64,000 nt of DNA. Source: Geomonas oryzae. Its GTDB lineage: Bacteria > Desulfobacterota > Desulfuromonadia > Geobacterales > Geobacteraceae. Below, in pieces: positions 1 through 8,446 of this stretch. The notes beneath the pieces were generated by a model, which was not told the DNA's origin, did not search any database, and worked only from the letters and a program-made list of their open reading frames with translations. The translations under genes were made by a program, and so were the position numbers. Where the stretch lies: the NCBI RefSeq assembly GCF_004117875.1, contig NZ_RAHW01000005.1, forward strand, positions 248,001 through 312,000, read 5' to 3'. Every line of letters begins with the position of its first letter. Positions within the stretch are counted from its first letter, which is position 1.

Positions 1-309
1 AAGGCGCTGAACGCGATGGGAAGGGTCCAGATGAAGGACGGCCACATCGCCGAGGCGAAGGAGTCGCTGGAGGCGGCCCGCAAGGCCGACCCGGAACTCG
101 AGGAGGCCCAGGTCCTTTTGAGCAACATCAAGGACGAGTTCAACCCGGAGCCTAGAAGCTACCGCAAGCACAAGTCCTCGAAGTCTTCCAAGGCGACGAA
201 GGGGAAGAAAGGGAAGAAGGGGAAGAAGTCCAAGGACAGCGACGACAAGCCGTCCAAGAAATCCTCGAAGAAGAAAAAGAGTTCCAAGAAGAAGCAAAAG
301 AACGATTAA
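1..309 (+). CDS. TPR-repeat protein, C-terminal fragment with lysine-rich tail
   Basis: This is the 3' end of a gene that begins before the window; the frame is open from base 1. The first 40 or so residues read as a helix-turn-helix pair typical of a tetratricopeptide repeat (GRVQMKDGHIAEAKESLEAA, then a second helix beginning DPELEEAQVLL). The last ~49 residues are about half lysine, mixed with serine and glycine, in the style of an H1-histone-like basic tail. TPR modules usually hold partner proteins; a polybasic tail could bind nucleic acid or acidic envelope polymers, but that is inference. A strong terminator follows directly. Confidence 0.75.
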   Translation, partial: KALNAMGRVQMKDGHIAEAKESLEAARKADPELEEAQVLLSNIKDEFNPEPRSYRKHKSSKSSKATKGKKGKKGKKSKDSDDKPSKKSSKKKKSSKKKQKND

Positions 310-336
310 AGCCGCTGCGGCAGGAACCGAACACGA

Positions 337-362
337 AGCAGCCCGAAAGGGCTGCTTTTTTT
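337..362 (+). terminator. Rho-independent terminator after the TPR gene
   Basis: Perfect 8-bp stem AGCAGCCC / GGGCTGCT with a GAAA tetraloop, followed by a run of seven T. It lies 28 bp after the stop codon of the TPR gene. Confidence 0.9.
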
Positions 363-389
363 GTCGGCGCCGCTTGGCACACCAAAGAA

Positions 390-417
390 AAAAGGCCGGG
401 GTTGCCCCCGGCCTTTT
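390..417 (-). terminator. Bidirectional hairpin terminator after the RlpA-like gene
   Basis: A run of A precedes and a run of T follows the stem AAGGCCGGGG / CCCCGGCCTT, so it can act on both strands. It lies just downstream of the minus-strand gene ending at 450. Confidence 0.8.
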
Positions 418-449
418 CCTCTGTTCGCCCAGATTGTATTTTGATGTTT

Positions 450-914
450 CTAGGATTCGCCTTCGGTGAGCGGGATGATGGCCACTTTGGCCTTCCCTTC
501 TCCGAAGAAACCCAGCTTCCTTGCCGCAGCCCGTGAAAGATCGATGAACGGGAAACTCTTCTTGCGGCAACGGTCGTTGATAACAACCGTGACTTCCTTG
601 TCGTTGGCGAGGTTTCTGACGAGAACCTTGGTCCCCAACGGCAGGCTCTGGTGGGCGGCGGTCAACTTCTCCGGATGGTAACGCTCTCCGGAGGTGGTCG
701 CCCTGCCGTGGAACTTCCTGGCATAGTAGGTCGCTATGCCGATCAGCTTTTTCACCACCGATTTTTGCTGCGGTTCTACTTTTTCAACAGAGGATTCTGC
801 TACCGGTTTTACTACTTGTTCTGAAGCCAGCAGGGGAAGCGTGTGGATCGGGAGGAGCATCAGGGCCAGGGCGACTATACGCACCAGCCTGAGACTCCGC
901 TCGGGTGATGCCAT
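450..914 (-). CDS. RlpA-like double-psi beta-barrel septal ring protein
   Basis: 154 residues. An N-terminal hydrophobic segment (about residues 10-30) ending near LLAS is a signal peptide. The C-terminal ~95 residues are a double-psi beta-barrel of the RlpA type: GIATYYARKFHGRATTSGE, the HQSLPLGTKVLV strand and the NDRC segment are visible. RlpA proteins are lipoprotein or secreted lytic transglycosylases acting on denuded peptidoglycan glycans; no SPOR domain is present here and no clear lipobox. The start at 914 is chosen because AAAGGAGG lies 4 bp upstream of this ATG; a longer reading to 971 has no such site. Confidence 0.85.
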   Translation of the reverse strand: MASPERSLRLVRIVALALMLLPIHTLPLLASEQVVKPVAESSVEKVEPQQKSVVKKLIGIATYYARKFHGRATTSGERYHPEKLTAAHQSLPLGTKVLVRNLANDKEVTVVINDRCRKKSFPFIDLSRAAARKLGFFGEGKAKVAIIPLTEGES

Positions 915-1021
915 GCGCACCTCCTTTGTTGGGCGAGGCATCCGTATAACATACCCCCGCGGCGAAGTCAAGTTCCAATGAGCCCGCAGGCGGCCAACCC
1001 TTTAATCCTGCGTAGTTTTTT

Positions 1022-3226
1022 CTACCTGACGGCGGACGCCTGTACCGGCGCGGCTTCGTGCCCCCCAACCTCCTCGGGGCGCCGACCGATGTTGGTCGTG
1101 TCGTTAATGATGACCACCTCGCGCGTGGTGCCGTCCACCTCGGCGGTCGGGAACGCGTGCCTTTTGAGGACGAACCACTTCCCGGTTTCCTTGTGCAAAA
1201 GCTCGATCCCCGGAGCGGCCAGGTGCTCCTTGAGTCCCTGCTCCTCGAGGAACGAGATGCAGTCGCGCCCGACGATGTCACGGTGCGCCTTGCCGGTGAA
1301 GGTCTCCACGGCACGGTTGAAGCGGCGGATCTTGCCGTACTGGTCGGAGAGGATGAACATGTCGGAGATGCAGTCCATGATCTCCTCCCACTCGCGCCGG
1401 ATCCCCTCCATCTGGTGGAAGACGTTCTTCAGCTCCTCGTGCTTCATGTAAAGGCGTGCGTCGCTCTCGAGGAGTTCCCGCTCCATCTGGCGCTGGTCGG
1501 TGACGTCGCGCGAGATGGCGATCAGGCAGGCTTCCCCCTGGTACTCGATGACGTCGGCGGACCATAAAAGCTCGCGGATCTCGCCGGACTTCACCCGGAA
1601 GCGGACGTCCAGGTTGCGCACATGGCCGTGCTCGTTCAGAAGCTTCAGCATCACCATCCTGGCGTCGGAGTCCGCCCAAAGCTGCAGGTCGGTCGAGGTC
1701 CTGCCGATGACCTCCTCCCTGCGGTAGCCGGTGATCTCCTGGAACGCCTCGTTGACGTCGATGTAGGTGCCGTCCTCGGCGCGGGTGATGACGATGGAGT
1801 CGGGGCTCGCATGGAAGGCCTTGGAGAACTTCTCTTCGGAGTTTCTTAGCGCCTGTTCCGCCTCGATGCGCCAGGTGATGTCCTGGGCGGTGCCCAACAT
1901 GTGCAGCGGTTTTCCCTGCGCGTCGTAGGTCACCTCGCCCCGCGCCGACAGGGTGCGGACCGCCCCGCTTGCCAGCACGATGCGGTAGTCCATCTGGTAA
2001 CTCTTGCGGTTGTAGATGGCGTCGTTCACGCAGCGGATCACCATCTCCCGGTCATCCGGGTGCACCGCCTGCAGGACGAGCTCGTGGGAAGGGGTGAAGG
2101 CGGCAGGGTCCACGTCGTAGATGCGGAACATCTCGTCGGACCAGGCGAGCGTGTCGGAGGCGAGATCCCAGTCCCAGTTGCCGAGACGTGCTATGCGCTG
2201 CGCGACAGCGAGGGTGGCGCGGCTTTCCCTGAGCGCCTCCTCGACCTCCTTGTGGGCGCTTATGTCGACCAGGGAGAGCACCGCCTGCTCGGTCCCTTCG
2301 ATGGGGGCCCAGTTGCCGACCATGGTGCGCAGCGCGCCGTTTCTGTCCATCAGCTGGACCTCGAAGCTGCTCCTTGGCGTGGCCGGCTCCTCGACGACCG
2401 GTGCGGCCGCGATCCCGTCGGAATCGCAGCTGCCGACGAACTCGGTCCAGAGTTTTTTCCCTTCGAGCTCCCCGCGCGAAAGCCCCGTGGCGGCCTCGAA
2501 GCCGCGGTTCACCGTCTGGAGCGTGCCGTCAGGGAGCACGATGGCCATGGCGGTCCCGGTGTTCTCGAATATGGCGCGGTAGCGGGCCTCGGACTCCTCC
2601 AACTGCTCCTGGGAACTGCGACGCGAGGTGATGTCGCGCGCCGCGTAAAGGACGGTCCGGATGCCTTGTTGCAGGTCGCCGATGGGATGGATGGAAATCT
2701 CTTCGTAGCGGCTGCCGCCGTCCTCGGTGCGGTAGCTCACCTCGCTGCTTACCGGACTGGCGGTGCAGACGCACTGGGAGAGCTGGCTCATCACCTGCTC
2801 GGAGAGCCCGTAGCGGGTGATCAGCTCGGGAAAGCTGCGCCCGACGGCCTCCGCTTCGGCCAGGGCATATTTGGCGAGGAAGACGCCGTTGCAGTTGGCG
2901 ATGGTGTAGTCGTCGGTCCGCACCACGCAGATCGCGTCGCGCGAGGAGGCAAGGAACATGCTGGAGAGGTCGTCGGAATGGCGCAGCGCCGTCTCCACCC
3001 TGCGGCTGCGCTCGCAGAGCACCGAGAGGGAAGCGAAGAACACGCCGAGCAGGCTCGCGTAGAAGGTGCGCATCCAGAGCTCGTACCCGTTCGGCGCGGT
3101 GAGTTGATCCAGAAACGGCGCGCGCCGCAGAATCAGGGCGTCGATGAGCGCGTCCCCCACCCAGAAGAGCAGGATGAAACAGAAGGCCACCGCTATGTGC
3201 CGCTTCCAGTTGAAGGGCTTGGTCAT
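1022..3226 (-). CDS. Membrane-anchored five-PAS sensor protein without output domain
   Basis: 734 residues. Two hydrophobic helices near the N-terminus (about residues 8-30 and 52-72) are followed by about five PAS domains: starting near MFLASSRDAICVV, YRAIFENTGTAMAIV, LGNWDWDLASDTLAW (PAS_3 type, with PAC segment), FHASPDSIVITRAEDGTYID and EEIMDCISDMFILSDQYGKI. The protein ends straight after the last PAS/PAC; no histidine-kinase H-box, HATPase, GGDEF, EAL or methyl-accepting domain follows. It therefore looks like a sensor that passes its signal by protein contact. The ATG at 3226 is preferred because GGAGG precedes it by 7 bp; an ATG at 3259 is possible. Ligand unknown. Confidence 0.85.
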   Translation of the reverse strand: MTKPFNWKRHIAVAFCFILLFWVGDALIDALILRRAPFLDQLTAPNGYELWMRTFYASLLGVFFASLSVLCERSRRVETALRHSDDLSSMFLASSRDAICVVRTDDYTIANCNGVFLAKYALAEAEAVGRSFPELITRYGLSEQVMSQLSQCVCTASPVSSEVSYRTEDGGSRYEEISIHPIGDLQQGIRTVLYAARDITSRRSSQEQLEESEARYRAIFENTGTAMAIVLPDGTLQTVNRGFEAATGLSRGELEGKKLWTEFVGSCDSDGIAAAPVVEEPATPRSSFEVQLMDRNGALRTMVGNWAPIEGTEQAVLSLVDISAHKEVEEALRESRATLAVAQRIARLGNWDWDLASDTLAWSDEMFRIYDVDPAAFTPSHELVLQAVHPDDREMVIRCVNDAIYNRKSYQMDYRIVLASGAVRTLSARGEVTYDAQGKPLHMLGTAQDITWRIEAEQALRNSEEKFSKAFHASPDSIVITRAEDGTYIDVNEAFQEITGYRREEVIGRTSTDLQLWADSDARMVMLKLLNEHGHVRNLDVRFRVKSGEIRELLWSADVIEYQGEACLIAISRDVTDQRQMERELLESDARLYMKHEELKNVFHQMEGIRREWEEIMDCISDMFILSDQYGKIRRFNRAVETFTGKAHRDIVGRDCISFLEEQGLKEHLAAPGIELLHKETGKWFVLKRHAFPTAEVDGTTREVVIINDTTNIGRRPEEVGGHEAAPVQASAVR

Positions 3227-3302
3227 GCGCATTCCTCCACGATGCTGCGTACGGCTCATCCCCGTTTCGGCAGCAAGGCAGATAACTTGAGAGGTATCCC
3301 GG

Positions 3303-4163
3303 TCACGGGATCAGCAAGGGCTCCTGCCAGGGGGGTATGATCCCCGCTTCGGCCGCCCGGTTGAGCAAAAGGCGCACGGCATCCTCCCCCTGCCGGCCTA
3401 GCCCGCGGGAGAAGTCGTTCACGTAAAGGGAGATATGGGCGTCGCACACCTCGTCGCTCATCTCCTGCGAGTGGGCTCGTATGTAGGGACGCGCCTCGCC
3501 GGGGTGGGCGAAGGCGTACTCCACGCTCCGCGCAAGCCCCCGTTCCAGGGACAAGAGCGCCTCCCGCCCGAGCGAGCGTTTCGCCGCGATGCCGCCAAGC
3601 GGTATGGGGTGCCCCGTCTCCCGCTCCCACCACTCGCCCAGGTCGAGCACCTTTTTGAGGCCGTACCCCTGGTAGGTGAAGCGCGACTCGTGGATGATTA
3701 CCCCGGCCGCGACCGAACCGTCGGCGACCGCGCCCATGATCTCGTGGAACGGAAGGTAGACGAAGTCGGCAAGCGACGGGTTGAAAAGCCTCAAAAGAAG
3801 CGCCGCGGTAGTGTACCGCCCGGGAAGGGCGATCCTCTTGCCGGCGAGCTTTTCCGGGTCGATGTCGTCGCGCGCGACGACCAGGGGGCCGCAGCCGCGC
3901 CCGAGCGCCCCCCCGCTTCTCAGCAGGAGGTAGTCCTTCAGGATGTGCCCCATGAGGTGGTAGGAGACCTTCGAGACGTCTAGCGTCGCTGAAAGCGCCA
4001 TCCGGTTCAGGGTCTCCACGTCCTCTAGCTGCTCGCGAAAGGAAAAACCGCAGTCGACCCGCCCGTGGATCAGGGCATCGAAGATGAAGGTGTCGTTGGG
4101 ACAGGGGGAAAAGCCCAGGGTGAGCACCGGGCGCTCCCCGTTTTCTGACAGTACGCAATCCAT
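3303..4163 (-). CDS. mqnD: 1,4-dihydroxy-6-naphthoate synthase (MqnD)
   Basis: 286 residues, the family's usual size. MqnD converts cyclic de-hypoxanthine futalosine to 1,4-dihydroxy-6-naphthoate in the futalosine route to menaquinone, in the cytoplasm. The family opening GFSPCPNDTFIFDALIHG and the periplasmic-binding-protein-like fold are recognisable, as is HESRFTYQGYGLKKVLDLGEWW. The ATG at 4163 was chosen; a TTG at 4193 in the same frame has no better ribosome site. mqnB lies 192 bp upstream on the same strand, so the two may be co-transcribed, which fits menaquinone use in anaerobic respiration. Confidence 0.9.
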   Translation of the reverse strand: MDCVLSENGERPVLTLGFSPCPNDTFIFDALIHGRVDCGFSFREQLEDVETLNRMALSATLDVSKVSYHLMGHILKDYLLLRSGGALGRGCGPLVVARDDIDPEKLAGKRIALPGRYTTAALLLRLFNPSLADFVYLPFHEIMGAVADGSVAAGVIIHESRFTYQGYGLKKVLDLGEWWERETGHPIPLGGIAAKRSLGREALLSLERGLARSVEYAFAHPGEARPYIRAHSQEMSDEVCDAHISLYVNDFSRGLGRQGEDAVRLLLNRAAEAGIIPPWQEPLLIP

Positions 4164-4355
4164 TTCTTGTACCAGCTCCGATAAATCAGTCAAAGAGACC
4201 CGGATCTCTCACAGATCCGCCCCTTGCAAAGTTTTTAAGACTCACCAATATACTACTTGAGGGAAGGTTGTGCAAGAAAAGCTTAACGAGCGCGCGATAT
4301 ATATAAGAGCGGCACTGCAAACGGAAGGAAGCAAACGAAGAGAAAACGGCGCGGG

Positions 4356-5093
4356 TCAGCTCCCGAAGAGCGCATCGGGGCACTCAAGAAGGGTTAAGAG
4401 AAAGCGCTGCACCTCGCCCACGGCACGTTTCAAGTCCCAGCGCGACATGTCCCGGTCCTCCACCATGTTGCTGATGCCGCGCACCTCGAGACAGGGAACG
4501 CCGTAGATGAGCGCGACGTGGGCGAGTGCCGCCCCCTCCATGTTCTCGCAGATGCCGGGGAAGCGGCGCAGCATCTCCTCCCCGCGACGGGAGGTCCCGG
4601 AGCAGGTGGAAACGGTGAGAAAGCTTCCGAGGGCGGCGGCAAAGCCTTCGGCGGCGGCGTGCTCGAGCGCGCGTCGGGCCGGCTCGAGCGGCAGCGGGAC
4701 GCGGTTGAAGACGCGCTCCCCCCTACCCTCGTAGAGCGGGATGCCGATGAGGTCGAGCCCGCGCCACCCATCGGGGGTCAGCACCCCCTCGTCCGCGAAA
4801 CACTCGGCGTCGGCCACCGCTATGTCCCCGACGCCGATCCCGCAACCGGGGAAGGCGCCGCCGCAGCCGGTATTGATGAGAAGATCAGGGGTCAGGCGCT
4901 CGCAAAGAACGGTCGCCGCGCAGGCGGCGTTCGCCTTGCCCATGCCGGTCAGAGCGATGAAGAGCTCCTGTCCCGCGAGCTCGCCGCGCCAGACGGGAAG
5001 GTGCCCCACGCCGGAGAAGGGGAGTGCGGAAGCGGCCTGTATCAGCTCCGAGAGTTCCATCCTGGTTGATGCGGTGACGACGACTCGTCTCAT
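4356..5093 (-). CDS. mqnB: Futalosine hydrolase (MqnB)
   Basis: 245 residues. MqnB is a nucleosidase of the phosphorylase/MTAN fold that removes the base from futalosine in menaquinone synthesis. Visible are the TGMGKANAACAA segment, the INTGCGGAFPG loop, the NMEGAALAHVALIYGVPCLEVRGISN active-region stretch (written in parts: NMEGAA, VRGISN) and the acidic SNMVEDRD end typical of the family. The start at 5093 has GGAG 6 bp upstream; the more distal ATG at 5105 has none. Its neighbour mqnD supports the futalosine role over a general MTA/SAH nucleosidase. Confidence 0.88.
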   Translation of the reverse strand: MRRVVVTASTRMELSELIQAASALPFSGVGHLPVWRGELAGQELFIALTGMGKANAACAATVLCERLTPDLLINTGCGGAFPGCGIGVGDIAVADAECFADEGVLTPDGWRGLDLIGIPLYEGRGERVFNRVPLPLEPARRALEHAAAEGFAAALGSFLTVSTCSGTSRRGEEMLRRFPGICENMEGAALAHVALIYGVPCLEVRGISNMVEDRDMSRWDLKRAVGEVQRFLLTLLECPDALFGS

Positions 5094-5580
5094 GTGTGGC
5101 TCCAAAATGCGTGGTTGCGCGAGTCTAGCACAGCAGTCGGCGGCAGTTCAACAGCGCTGTCAAAAAGCCGTCGGAAGTCAAAAAGTCGCGTGCCTACCTT
5201 GGGCATCCTTGGCGCCCGTCTGCAGGTAGCGCCGACAAGCCCCAGCGTCTTCATTGGAAAAAGTGTGGCAATACGGGAAGGTTTTGTTACAATGATGCCT
5301 GCGAGTCGGCTCCAGGAGCGGCGGCACAAGTTTTGCTAATACTGTGGCGTTTGGTTAAGGCACGGGCAGCGCAAGCTCTCATTATCCTTCTCCTCCATGA
5401 GCTGATGCTGCAGCGGTCCGCCGCCAGGAACGAAACGGCGAAACGACTACGATGCAGAGGGGGAAGAACGAGCGTCCCGGTGGCCTCCGGAGCAGCACTC
5501 GTACCCCCTTTTTTGTTGCATAACTCAAGGCCATCTAATATATTCGCACCGTTTCGACTACTCGCAGAGAAGGGTCTTTC
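5094..5580. other. Intergenic region between divergent mqnB and the gsp operon
   Basis: No convincing gene. A candidate sigma-70 promoter for the gsp operon is TGTGGC (5264-5269), 18-bp spacer, TACAAT (5288-5293). A short direct repeat GTCAAAAAG occurs twice near 5158-5185. About 290 bases between the candidate -10 and gspC would be a long leader; the open frames across it lack ribosome sites and resemble no family I know. Confidence 0.4.
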
Positions 5581-6474
5581 ATGCCGCGCTGGATTCTCCC
5601 CCTGAACATAACCCTGGGCATCGCCATCATCGCGGTGGCGGCGCTCATCGCAGCGGACCTGCTGAGCTTCAAGATCTCCGGACTTTACCCACGCAACGCG
5701 CAGAAACCGGCCTCGCAGAGCGCGACCGCACCGGCGGCGAGCCAGGACCTCCTCACCTTCGGTCCCATCCTCGAGCGCGGCCTGTTCGGCAAGGCGACCC
5801 AGGGGAAACTGACCCCGATCGTGCAGACCGCTTCGACCGCCGCGGGCCAGGCCGCGCCCCCCCCGGCTGCGGTGAACGACCTGATCCTTTTGGGGACCGC
5901 GGTCGGCTCGTTCCGCGAAACCTTCGCGCTCGTGCTGAAGAGTTCGACCCACGAGGAGCGGGTCTTCCGCCTCGGCGACACGGTGTTCTCGGCGGGACCG
6001 CTCGTCTCCGTCAAGAAGGACGTGGCCGAGATCCTGGTGGGTGGGAAAGGGGTGAAGATCCTGACTCCGACCGCGGCGGCGGAAGCTGCGGCTACGGCAG
6101 CGGCGGCCCCTGCGGCACCCGCTTCGGGCGGCGGTCTCGCCGCCTCCGCCGGTGCCGGAAACTACATCGTCGACCAGCGCGCCCTCAACGCGGCCCTGGA
6201 CAACATCGGCCAGGCCATGACCGACGCGCGCCTGCTGCCGAGCATGAAGGACGGCAAGGTCGAAGGGTTCCGCGCCACCGAGGTGAAGCCCCAGGGGATC
6301 TTCGGCACCGTCGGCATCAGAAACGGCGACGTCCTCTTGAGGATGAACGATTTCCCGATCGACTCCCCGGAGAAGGCGATCCAGTCCTTCGCCTCGCTCA
6401 AGGGGCAGAGCCGTATCAAGCTCGACCTGATCCGCGACGGCCAGCCCACCACTTTCACTTACGACATAAGGTAA
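5581..6474 (+). CDS. gspC: Type II secretion system protein GspC
   Basis: 297 residues. GspC is the bitopic inner-membrane protein that links the platform to the secretin. One membrane helix (about residues 7-29) is followed by a linker rich in Ala/Pro, the homology region (LILLGTAVGS to the RVFRLGDTV strand) that docks on GspD, and a C-terminal PDZ-like domain (about residues 225-297, GIFGTVGIRNGDVLLRMNDF). First gene of a twelve-gene operon. AGAAGGG lies 7 bp before the ATG. Confidence 0.93.
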   Translation: MPRWILPLNITLGIAIIAVAALIAADLLSFKISGLYPRNAQKPASQSATAPAASQDLLTFGPILERGLFGKATQGKLTPIVQTASTAAGQAAPPPAAVNDLILLGTAVGSFRETFALVLKSSTHEERVFRLGDTVFSAGPLVSVKKDVAEILVGGKGVKILTPTAAAEAAATAAAAPAAPASGGGLAASAGAGNYIVDQRALNAALDNIGQAMTDARLLPSMKDGKVEGFRATEVKPQGIFGTVGIRNGDVLLRMNDFPIDSPEKAIQSFASLKGQSRIKLDLIRDGQPTTFTYDIR

Positions 6475-6498
6475 CCACTACCCTCACGGGAGGTTGTT

Positions 6499-8430
6499 TT
6501 GAGAACCAAAGCTGCACGCATCGTAGCGATGCTCATATTCCTGCTCACCGCACCGGCGCTCGCCTCGGCCAAGGGTGTGGTGCTGAACTTCACCGACGTG
6601 GACATCGCCACCATGGTGAAATTCATCAGCGACCTCACCGGCAAGAACTTCATCATGGACGACCGGGTCAAGGGGAAGATATCCGTCTTCTCCCCGGCCA
6701 AGCTCTCCAACGAGGAGGCGTACAACGTCTTCACCTCGGTGCTCGAGCTGAAGGGCTTCACCGTGGTGCCGGCGGGCAAGGTGATGAAGGTGGTACCGAC
6801 CGCGGCGGCCAAACAGGCCGGGGTGAAGGTGCTTTACGACGGCGAGAAGGGGACGGTGAACGACAGCTACCAGGCGCGCGTGATCCAGCTGGAGCACGTG
6901 GCGCCGCAGGACGCGGTGACCTTCCTGCAGCCCCTGGTCTCCAAGGACGGTCAGATCTCGGCCTTCGGCGCCGCAAACCTGATCCTCGTCATCGACTCCG
7001 CATACAACATCCAGAAGATCCTCGGGATCCTGAAACACATCGATACGGACCAGGTGCGCGAGGGGGCTGAACTGGTCTTCCTCAAAAACGCCGCCGCCGA
7101 CAGCGTGGCCACCATGGTGAAGGACTGGCTCTCCGGCAAGCAGAGCGCTAAGCCCGGCGCGCCTACCGCAACTACCGGCGCGGCTCCCGTCGTCGCCGAC
7201 ACCAGACTGAACGCCCTCATCATCTTTGGCTCGGACAAGGACAAGGCCGACGTCAAGAAGCTGATCGAGCTGGTCGACGTTGTGCCGCCGACCACGAGCA
7301 GCAAGGTGAACGTCTACTACCTGGAAAACGCCGAGGCGACCGAGGTCGCCAAGGTGCTGGACGGCCTCGTGAAGGGAACCTCCACAACACCTGCGGCCGC
7401 AACACCGGGCGGCACCGCGGCCGCACCGCAGCAGGCCGTCTTCGAAGGGGGCAAGATCACCATCACCCCGGACAAGGCGACCAACTCGCTGGTCATCATG
7501 GCCTCCCCGACCGACTACCAGAACCTCCTGCAGGTGATCCAGAAGCTCGACAGAAGAAGCCGCCAGGTGTTCGTGCAGGCGATGATCGCCGAAGTTTCCG
7601 TCAACAAGGCGAAGGACCTCGGGGTGCAGATCGGCGTGATCGGCGCCGCCTCCAACGGCACCGTGGCCACCATCGGCACCTTCGACCCCTTCGGCACCGT
7701 GGCCGGGCTCTCCACCACCGCCGCTGCGGCCAAGACCCTCGGCATGGACGTGACCCTCGGCAAGATCAACGTCCCGGTCGTCCTGCAGGCGCTGCAGACC
7801 AACGGCGCCCTGAACGTCCTCTCCACCCCGAACATCATGACCAGCGACAACAAGGAAGCCGAGATCTTCGTCGGCGAGAACGTCCCCTTCCTCTCCGGCA
7901 CGAACCTCACTTCGACCGGCCTCTCGCAGCAGTCCATCGAGCGGAAGGACACCGGTATCATCCTGAAGATCAAGCCGCAGATCAGCGAGGGCGAGTACGT
8001 GAAGCTCGACATCTACCAGGAGATCTCCGCGGTGAAGGACTTCGGCACCGCGACCAGCCCGAACCTCGGCAGCACCAAGCGGTCCGCCAAGACCTCGGTG
8101 GTGGTGAAGAACACCGACACCGTGCTGATCGGCGGCCTGATCCAGGACACCGACCAGGTGGTCGAGAGCAAGATCCCCCTTTTGGGCGACATCCCGGGGC
8201 TTGGCTGGCTCTTCAAGACCAGGACCAACAAGCGGGACAAGACGAACCTCCTCATCATGCTCACCCCGCGCATCATCAAGGACGCGCGCGACCTGGCCGA
8301 GGTTTCGGCGACCCAGCGGAACAACTTCTCCGATGCGGTGAAGAACAACGCCCCCTTCAACCTGGAGCGCGCCCTGGAGGAAAAGCCGAAGTCGGTGACC
8401 GCGGACAAGCCCGAAATTCGCAACCAGTAA
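6499..8430 (+). CDS. gspD: Type II secretion system secretin GspD
   Basis: 643 residues. GspD forms the outer-membrane gate. A signal peptide (to about residue 24, ending ALASA) precedes the N0 domain, three N1-N3 repeats separated by Gly/Ala/Thr/Pro loops, and the secretin beta-barrel with conserved VPVVLQALQ, STPNIMTSDNKEAEI and VPLLG-type (KIPLLGDIPGLGWLF) signatures. The start is a TTG at 6499, with GGGAGG 5 bp upstream; there is no usable ATG before the signal peptide. No pilotin gene is seen nearby. Confidence 0.95.
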   Translation: MRTKAARIVAMLIFLLTAPALASAKGVVLNFTDVDIATMVKFISDLTGKNFIMDDRVKGKISVFSPAKLSNEEAYNVFTSVLELKGFTVVPAGKVMKVVPTAAAKQAGVKVLYDGEKGTVNDSYQARVIQLEHVAPQDAVTFLQPLVSKDGQISAFGAANLILVIDSAYNIQKILGILKHIDTDQVREGAELVFLKNAAADSVATMVKDWLSGKQSAKPGAPTATTGAAPVVADTRLNALIIFGSDKDKADVKKLIELVDVVPPTTSSKVNVYYLENAEATEVAKVLDGLVKGTSTTPAAATPGGTAAAPQQAVFEGGKITITPDKATNSLVIMASPTDYQNLLQVIQKLDRRSRQVFVQAMIAEVSVNKAKDLGVQIGVIGAASNGTVATIGTFDPFGTVAGLSTTAAAAKTLGMDVTLGKINVPVVLQALQTNGALNVLSTPNIMTSDNKEAEIFVGENVPFLSGTNLTSTGLSQQSIERKDTGIILKIKPQISEGEYVKLDIYQEISAVKDFGTATSPNLGSTKRSAKTSVVVKNTDTVLIGGLIQDTDQVVESKIPLLGDIPGLGWLFKTRTNKRDKTNLLIMLTPRIIKDARDLAEVSATQRNNFSDAVKNNAPFNLERALEEKPKSVTADKPEIRNQ

Positions 8431-8446
8431 CGGCGGACAGACTCCC

